Below are positions 62,701 through 64,000 of a stretch of 64,000 nucleotides of DNA, piece by piece. The position numbers were made by a program, and so were the translations under genes. Position 1 is the first letter of the stretch. Every line of letters begins with the position of its first letter. This DNA comes from Enoplolaimus lenunculus. Its lineage: Eukaryota > Nematoda > Enoplea > Enoplida > Thoracostomopsidae. The notes below the pieces were generated by a model, which worked only from the letters and a program-made list of their open reading frames with translations, searched no databases and was not told the DNA's origin. The DNA is taken from positions 186,001-250,000 of the forward strand of contig JASANG010002802.1 in NCBI GenBank assembly GCA_030248215.1. Reading direction: 5' to 3'.

Positions 62701-63623
62701 TAAAGCATACTTAAGTTCTGAAAGTACATTCCTAAGCATAATCTTGCATTATCGCTCAAGGATACAAGACGAATAAACGTTTAATTCAACGGATAGTTGC
62801 AATACTGTACACATATCAGTCATGAACGGCAGCGGACGACGGGTTAAAATTAAATATCAGTCCGTAAACAAACAACAAGGAGGGTTCGCTCTGGAGAGGC
62901 TAAATAAATATCAGTTTTCCCATCGTCTTATTTGGGTCACTACAGTACCTGCAACGCAGTCAAGTAGAACCAGCGTTTATTCCTTGTCGGAATTGCATCT
63001 GATCACGAAATTTAAAATCTAATATACCATATATACGCTGAGCTATTTATAACTGAGTGAATGTGAACATGAACGCAGTTTCTGTACTATACCAAACCAA
63101 AGTTAAAGTTGTGCGCTTTTCTCGATGGCGAATCTGGTCGTCGTGTCTAGCTGACGTAAATTATGACACAATGATTTTGATCGAGGGCCCCGGACCCTGC
63201 CGAAGCGTACATGGAATCAGGGTCGTATACAAGGGAGGATAGCGGGATACATCTTGTCCTGGAATTTTTGGAAAATAGAGATTGTTAGTCATGAAAATGT
63301 TCTCGCTCGCTACAATCGCTCACAATATATTCTTCTTCAATATGATGTTATCTCTCTTGAAATCAAATGTTGGCTAAGGCCCTGCGTGTAATGTAGTTCG
63401 TGTTGATTTTTAGATCAAACACAAATATTTGGAATCACTTGAGCATGATATGACTCGCCATCGTGAATCCCCAGTGAATCAAAGCCAAACCACGCCGGAA
63501 GCATTTCAGTTTACCCAACCTCAAACAACTTCAGTTGAAAATTTGAAACAAAGTTTCGAAGACGAAATTCGATTGCAAGCCATTGAAGCGGAATCCCTGC
63601 GGCGAAAGAACCCGTATTCAATG
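48441..63623 (+). CDS. Unrecognised Ser/Gln-rich protein, at least nine coding exons, 3' incomplete
   Basis: Nine segments bounded by splice consensus, each an exact multiple of three and open in frame 0, give 624 residues so far: 48441-48536, 48925-49029, 50799-50867, 51298-51495, 52424-52558, 59342-59848, 60704-60916, 62053-62391 and 63414-63623. The ATG follows an in-frame TGA. The product is hydrophilic, with no signal peptide, membrane span or recognised enzyme motif. It has repeated Ser/Thr and Tyr-containing motifs (SSGYI, DSGYHS), a basic helical-looking block around 165-190, 24 glutamines in exon 6 and a charged, coiled-coil-like end (SVENLKQSFEDEIRLQAIEA). It looks like a disordered scaffold or cytoskeleton-associated protein. 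I do not recognise the family. More exons may hide in the 6.8-kb fifth intron and beyond the window. Confidence 0.75.
48925..49029 (+). CDS. Gene 3 exon 2
   Basis: Acceptor atgtatttcag|AGCTCT and donor GTTCAA|gtatta. It has 35 codons, SSGYITKTMTGEHRSHDVRM and onward. The donor is weaker than its neighbours; without splicing the frame closes a few codons later. Confidence 0.6.
50799..50867 (+). CDS. Gene 3 exon 3
   Basis: Acceptor atatttacag|CAAGAT and donor TACAAG|gtaaag. It has 23 codons, QDSGYHSRTTVNSLKGIGSG and onward. Short, but both splice sites are strong and the frame fits. A palindromic TA-element starts 53 bases past the exon end. Confidence 0.7.
50920..51129. mobile_element. Near-complete palindrome (foldback MITE), TA target, copy 2, in gene 3 intron 3
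   Basis: Ends CACTGCAAAAAATGG and CCATTTTTTGCAGTG are perfect inverted repeats flanked by TA. The arms containing TAGGCTCTACGGGACTACAC pair fully. It occupies half of a 430-base intron, starting 53 bases past the exon 3 end. Confidence 0.92.
51298..51495 (+). CDS. Gene 3 exon 4
   Basis: Donor ATACGG|gtatgt; acceptor read as attcaag|GTTGAG. It has 66 codons of polar sequence, from VEREKDIYRLNIIDPK to LDALRPLQINKIR. The pyrimidine tract before the acceptor is poor, so the 5' edge could lie slightly elsewhere in the same open frame. Confidence 0.6.
51755..52054. mobile_element. GGCC-family hAT-like MITE carrying a 34-bp minisatellite, copy 5
   Basis: The left arm AGCCACTGTTGCTTTTACGG and right-arm complement AGCCAGTGTTATTTTTACGG are inverted. 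Flanks tagatttt / aagatatt agree at 6 of 8. Inside is a four-copy 34-bp tandem repeat starting GGCTTAGGC. It lies in gene 3 intron 4. Confidence 0.82.
51810..51948 (+). repeat. 34-bp minisatellite, four copies
   Basis: TCTACGATAAGG or its variant recurs at 51833, 51867, 51901 and 51935, exactly 34 bases apart. The unit is GGCTTAGGCTTTAGACCG followed by TTTTTGTCTACGATAA, with one or two substitutions between copies. There is no spacer variation. Confidence 0.92.
52424..52558 (+). CDS. Gene 3 exon 5
   Basis: Acceptor taccattttag|AGTGAT and donor CCAGTG|gtaagc. It has 45 codons, SDDIKPIGDYLSDSVERHRA and onward, ending NVPWDKPV. The charged amphipathic block with a terminal PWDKP looks like a conserved short motif; I could not assign it. 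Confidence 0.75.
52656..52858. mobile_element. TCTCAAATGTGTGTAGC-family inverted-repeat element, copy 1
   Basis: It starts TATTCTCAAATGTGTGTAGC and ends ATAGGTGCTACACACGTCTG followed by ACAATACGG, mutually inverted. About 200 bases, non-coding, directly abutting copy 2. Confidence 0.75.
52865..53072. mobile_element. TCTCAAATGTGTGTAGC-family element, copy 2
   Basis: It starts CATTCTCAAAAGTGGATAGC, continues CAGCGATAGGTTTTC and GGATCTCAAAATTT, and ends TACCACATAGGTTAGAACAT. It is diverged but collinear with copy 1. Confidence 0.65.
53216..53705. mobile_element. TCTCAAATGTGTGTAGC-family element, copy 3, interrupted by a nested insertion
   Basis: The left remnant (CTCAAATGCGTTTATATAGC, TAGTTAGC) and right remnant (GGTTTTAAAACAG, GCGGATCTCGAAATTTTCAC, ending GCACACGTTTGAGAATATAC) form one element once 53257-53528 is removed. 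Confidence 0.75.
53257..53528. mobile_element. 272-bp inverted-repeat element nested in a family member
   Basis: The left arm GCCCTATTCATACGTGCAAG and right-arm complement GCCCTATTCACACGTGCAAG continue through TTTTTGCTGCGA for roughly 60 bases. Flanks TTTAG / ATTAG suggest a 4-5-base target duplication. A solo end, AAAACTTGCACGTGTGAACA, sits at about 53817-53836. Confidence 0.85.
54770..54885. repeat. TTAGGC-like cluster in a GGCC-family relic
   Basis: Degenerate CTAAGCTTAAGCC and AAGTCTAAGC hexamers sit between a left AGGGGCATACTCAC and a right GGCGTCCCCTGTAG, which look like decayed arms of the GGCC element family. Confidence 0.45.
54955..55060. mobile_element. TCTCAAATGTGTGTAGC-family fragment, copy 4
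   Basis: CATATTCTCAAATGTGTGTAGC is followed by ATCTGATCAC and then unrelated text. Only the left end is clear. Confidence 0.55.
55075..55215. repeat. CAGTAGCCAGCTCA repeat, copy 1
   Basis: It shares CAGTAGCCAGCTCA, GTTGACTTACAAGCAAG, GAAAATTTTCTA and GGGGCCAAA in order with 55519-55668. Its right end is degraded. Confidence 0.6.
55519..55668. mobile_element. CAGTAGCCAGCTCA inverted-repeat element, copy 2
   Basis: The left end AACATTCAGGTCAGTAGCCA and right-end complement AACATTTCGGGCCAGTAGCC are inverted over about 20 bases, giving a 150-bp element. No clear target duplication. Confidence 0.65.
55752..55911 (+). mobile_element. CTGTAGTGACCCGAATAA-family copy E, internally deleted
   Basis: Both termini are intact (CTGTAGTGACCGGAATAAAA and TATTCGGGTCACTACAG) but only 160 bases remain. 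The interior jumps from GAGTCCGTGAGCGG to GGGTACCCTCTGGAGAGGCC. Left flank TA, right flank TG. It lies in gene 3 intron 5. Confidence 0.85.
55958..56168. mobile_element. TCTCAAATGTGTGTAGC-family element, copy 5
   Basis: Left TATACTCAAACGTGTGTAGC then ACCAATCACCAGTCGGTGAT; right GATAAGTGCTATACGCATTT. Both arms contain the sub-palindrome around ATCACC...GGTGAT. Confidence 0.7.
56188..56400. mobile_element. TCTCAAATGTGTGTAGC-family element, copy 6
   Basis: Left TTTTAAACGCGTATAGCGCC then GATCACCGGTTAGTGA; interior GCGGATCTCAACAGTTGCAG; right GCGATAAATGCTAAACACAT. Confidence 0.65.
56597..56935. mobile_element. Possible CAGGGTGCAACT-ended hAT-like element
   Basis: The right end CACATAGTTGCACCCTG is followed by gtgcaact. 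The left end is a degraded AGGGTACAGCTGCACC preceded by gtgcaat. The flanks agree over gtgcaa only, so boundaries are tentative. Confidence 0.4.
59101..59320. mobile_element. TCTCAAATGTGTGTAGC-family element, copy 7, ending at the exon 6 acceptor region
   Basis: Left TAGCACCTATCACCGATTAG then TGATAGGTTTTCAAAC; right GATACATACATTTAAGAATACG. The right edge is about 20 bases before the exon start at 59342. Confidence 0.7.
59342..59848 (+). CDS. Gene 3 exon 6 with a 24-glutamine run
   Basis: Acceptor aacttttctag|CGATCA and donor AATGAG|gtacag. It has 169 codons. The first half is Ser/Asn/Thr-rich (SNDSTNSTEISSESDNYFNN). CAA/CAG codons at 59651-59722 encode 24 Gln, then a Lys-interrupted Gln tail and a block ending DYLNMLYDSELTRSTSSLNE. 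Confidence 0.8.
60381..60590. mobile_element. TCTCAAATGTGTGTAGC-family element, copy 8, in gene 3 intron 6
   Basis: Left ATATTCTCAATGCGTGTAAC and right GTGCCACACGTATTTGAGAA then TACGG are inverted. The interior keeps AGAAGTAGAGCAAATCAAAT as in other copies. Confidence 0.75.
60704..60916 (+). CDS. Gene 3 exon 7
   Basis: Acceptor gtttgttgcag|CAATCA and donor ATTGAG|gtatac. It has 71 codons of strongly basic sequence (SPRHHRAVKSVRDRKSAYLR, then RRSRVVSSRD), ending SPKRTAIE. Its base composition is more GC-rich than the surrounding introns. Confidence 0.8.
62053..62391 (+). CDS. Gene 3 exon 8
   Basis: Acceptor atccctag|CAGCTG (or three bases downstream) and donor GCAATG|gttagt. It has 113 codons, QLSGDKLSGGELSQIYLFQP and onward, rich in Pro, Gln and Thr, including KAPIKSILANSKTPTKPK. 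The NAGNAG-like acceptor (ctagcag) could give a one-Gln alternative. Confidence 0.8.
62501..62945 (+). mobile_element. CTGTAGTGACCCGAATAA-family copy F
   Basis: Left end CTGTATATAGTGACCCGAAT, right end TTATTTGGGTCACTACAG, TA on both sides, 445 bases, interior collinear with copy B. It lies in gene 3 intron 8. Confidence 0.87.
63414..63623 (+). CDS. Gene 3 exon 9
   Basis: Acceptor gttgatttttag|ATCAAA and donor TCAATG|gtaagc. It has 70 codons, from IKHKYLESLEHDMTRHRESP to SVENLKQSFEDEIRLQAIEA and SLRRKNPYSM. The end is charged and helical-looking. The gene continues past the window. Confidence 0.8.
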
Positions 63624-64000
63624 GTAAGCAATCAAATTGAGGGGCACAGCTGGAGCATCCGAAGTTACCCCACCTGCGGGCGCTTTGTAAGGTATCAGGA
63701 AGGGTATTGATGGATTAAGTAGCAGCTAAGAACACTACTTTGACGTATACTCTCACGCACTCGATTGATGCCATCCAACTTGAAACGTTTTTCAATTCCA
63801 TATGTGCCACCAACGATTAGCTGTACTTTTTAAGTCGTGTTACAACCTCGTATATTGTTTCACATATTGACTATAAAACACATTATGAGCATCAGATGAA
63901 CCATTTGCTTCGCAAAATTTTCAGCAGTGCAGATCTGAGGGGAAAACATCACATATTCCTTTTGTATCCACCACTCCATGAATGACTCGGTCCAGTGACC

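Overview
This is a gene-poor, repeat-rich stretch of an animal nuclear genome. Genes are split by GT-AG introns, there is no sign of operons, and the composition is AT-rich. I see three protein-coding genes, all on the + strand. (1) An ELAV/Hu-family RNA-binding protein, seven coding exons, 9641-25206, 1,049 residues. (2) A voltage-gated potassium channel alpha subunit of the non-Shaker, Kv2/KvS-like type, three coding exons, 35348-39358, 648 residues. (3) An unrecognised Ser/Gln-rich protein of at least nine exons, 48441-63623, which runs off the right edge. ELAV and Kv are both nervous-system-type families. Nothing in the sequence shows that the three genes act together.

Organism: several dispersed elements carry degenerate arrays of the hexamer TTAGGC (CCTAAG on the other strand), which is the nematode telomere unit. 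Together with the gene content and intron structure this hints at a nematode or related ecdysozoan with a large repetitive genome. This is an inference; there is no rRNA, mitochondrial or spliced-leader sequence to settle it.

Layout: 1-9640 holds no recognisable gene, only repeats: a ~172-bp tandem array, two hAT-like MITEs, a GC-rich element and pieces of a GAGACC-rich family. 9641-25206 is ELAV, with two introns over 5 kb that contain MITEs. 25207-35347 is intergenic and repeat-laden. 35348-39358 is the Kv gene, followed directly by two long polyglutamine-coding CAG/CAA arrays lying beyond an in-frame stop. 39749-48440 is intergenic and holds a tRNA-derived SINE-like element and several MITEs. 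48441-64000 is gene 3; its 6.8-kb fifth intron and another nearby intron are packed with one local inverted-repeat family.

No transposase or reverse transcriptase reading frame was recognised, so all mobile elements described here are non-autonomous. Element boundaries come from terminal inverted repeats and target-site duplications read by eye. Exon boundaries come from splice consensus, frame continuity and, for ELAV and Kv, protein-family knowledge.
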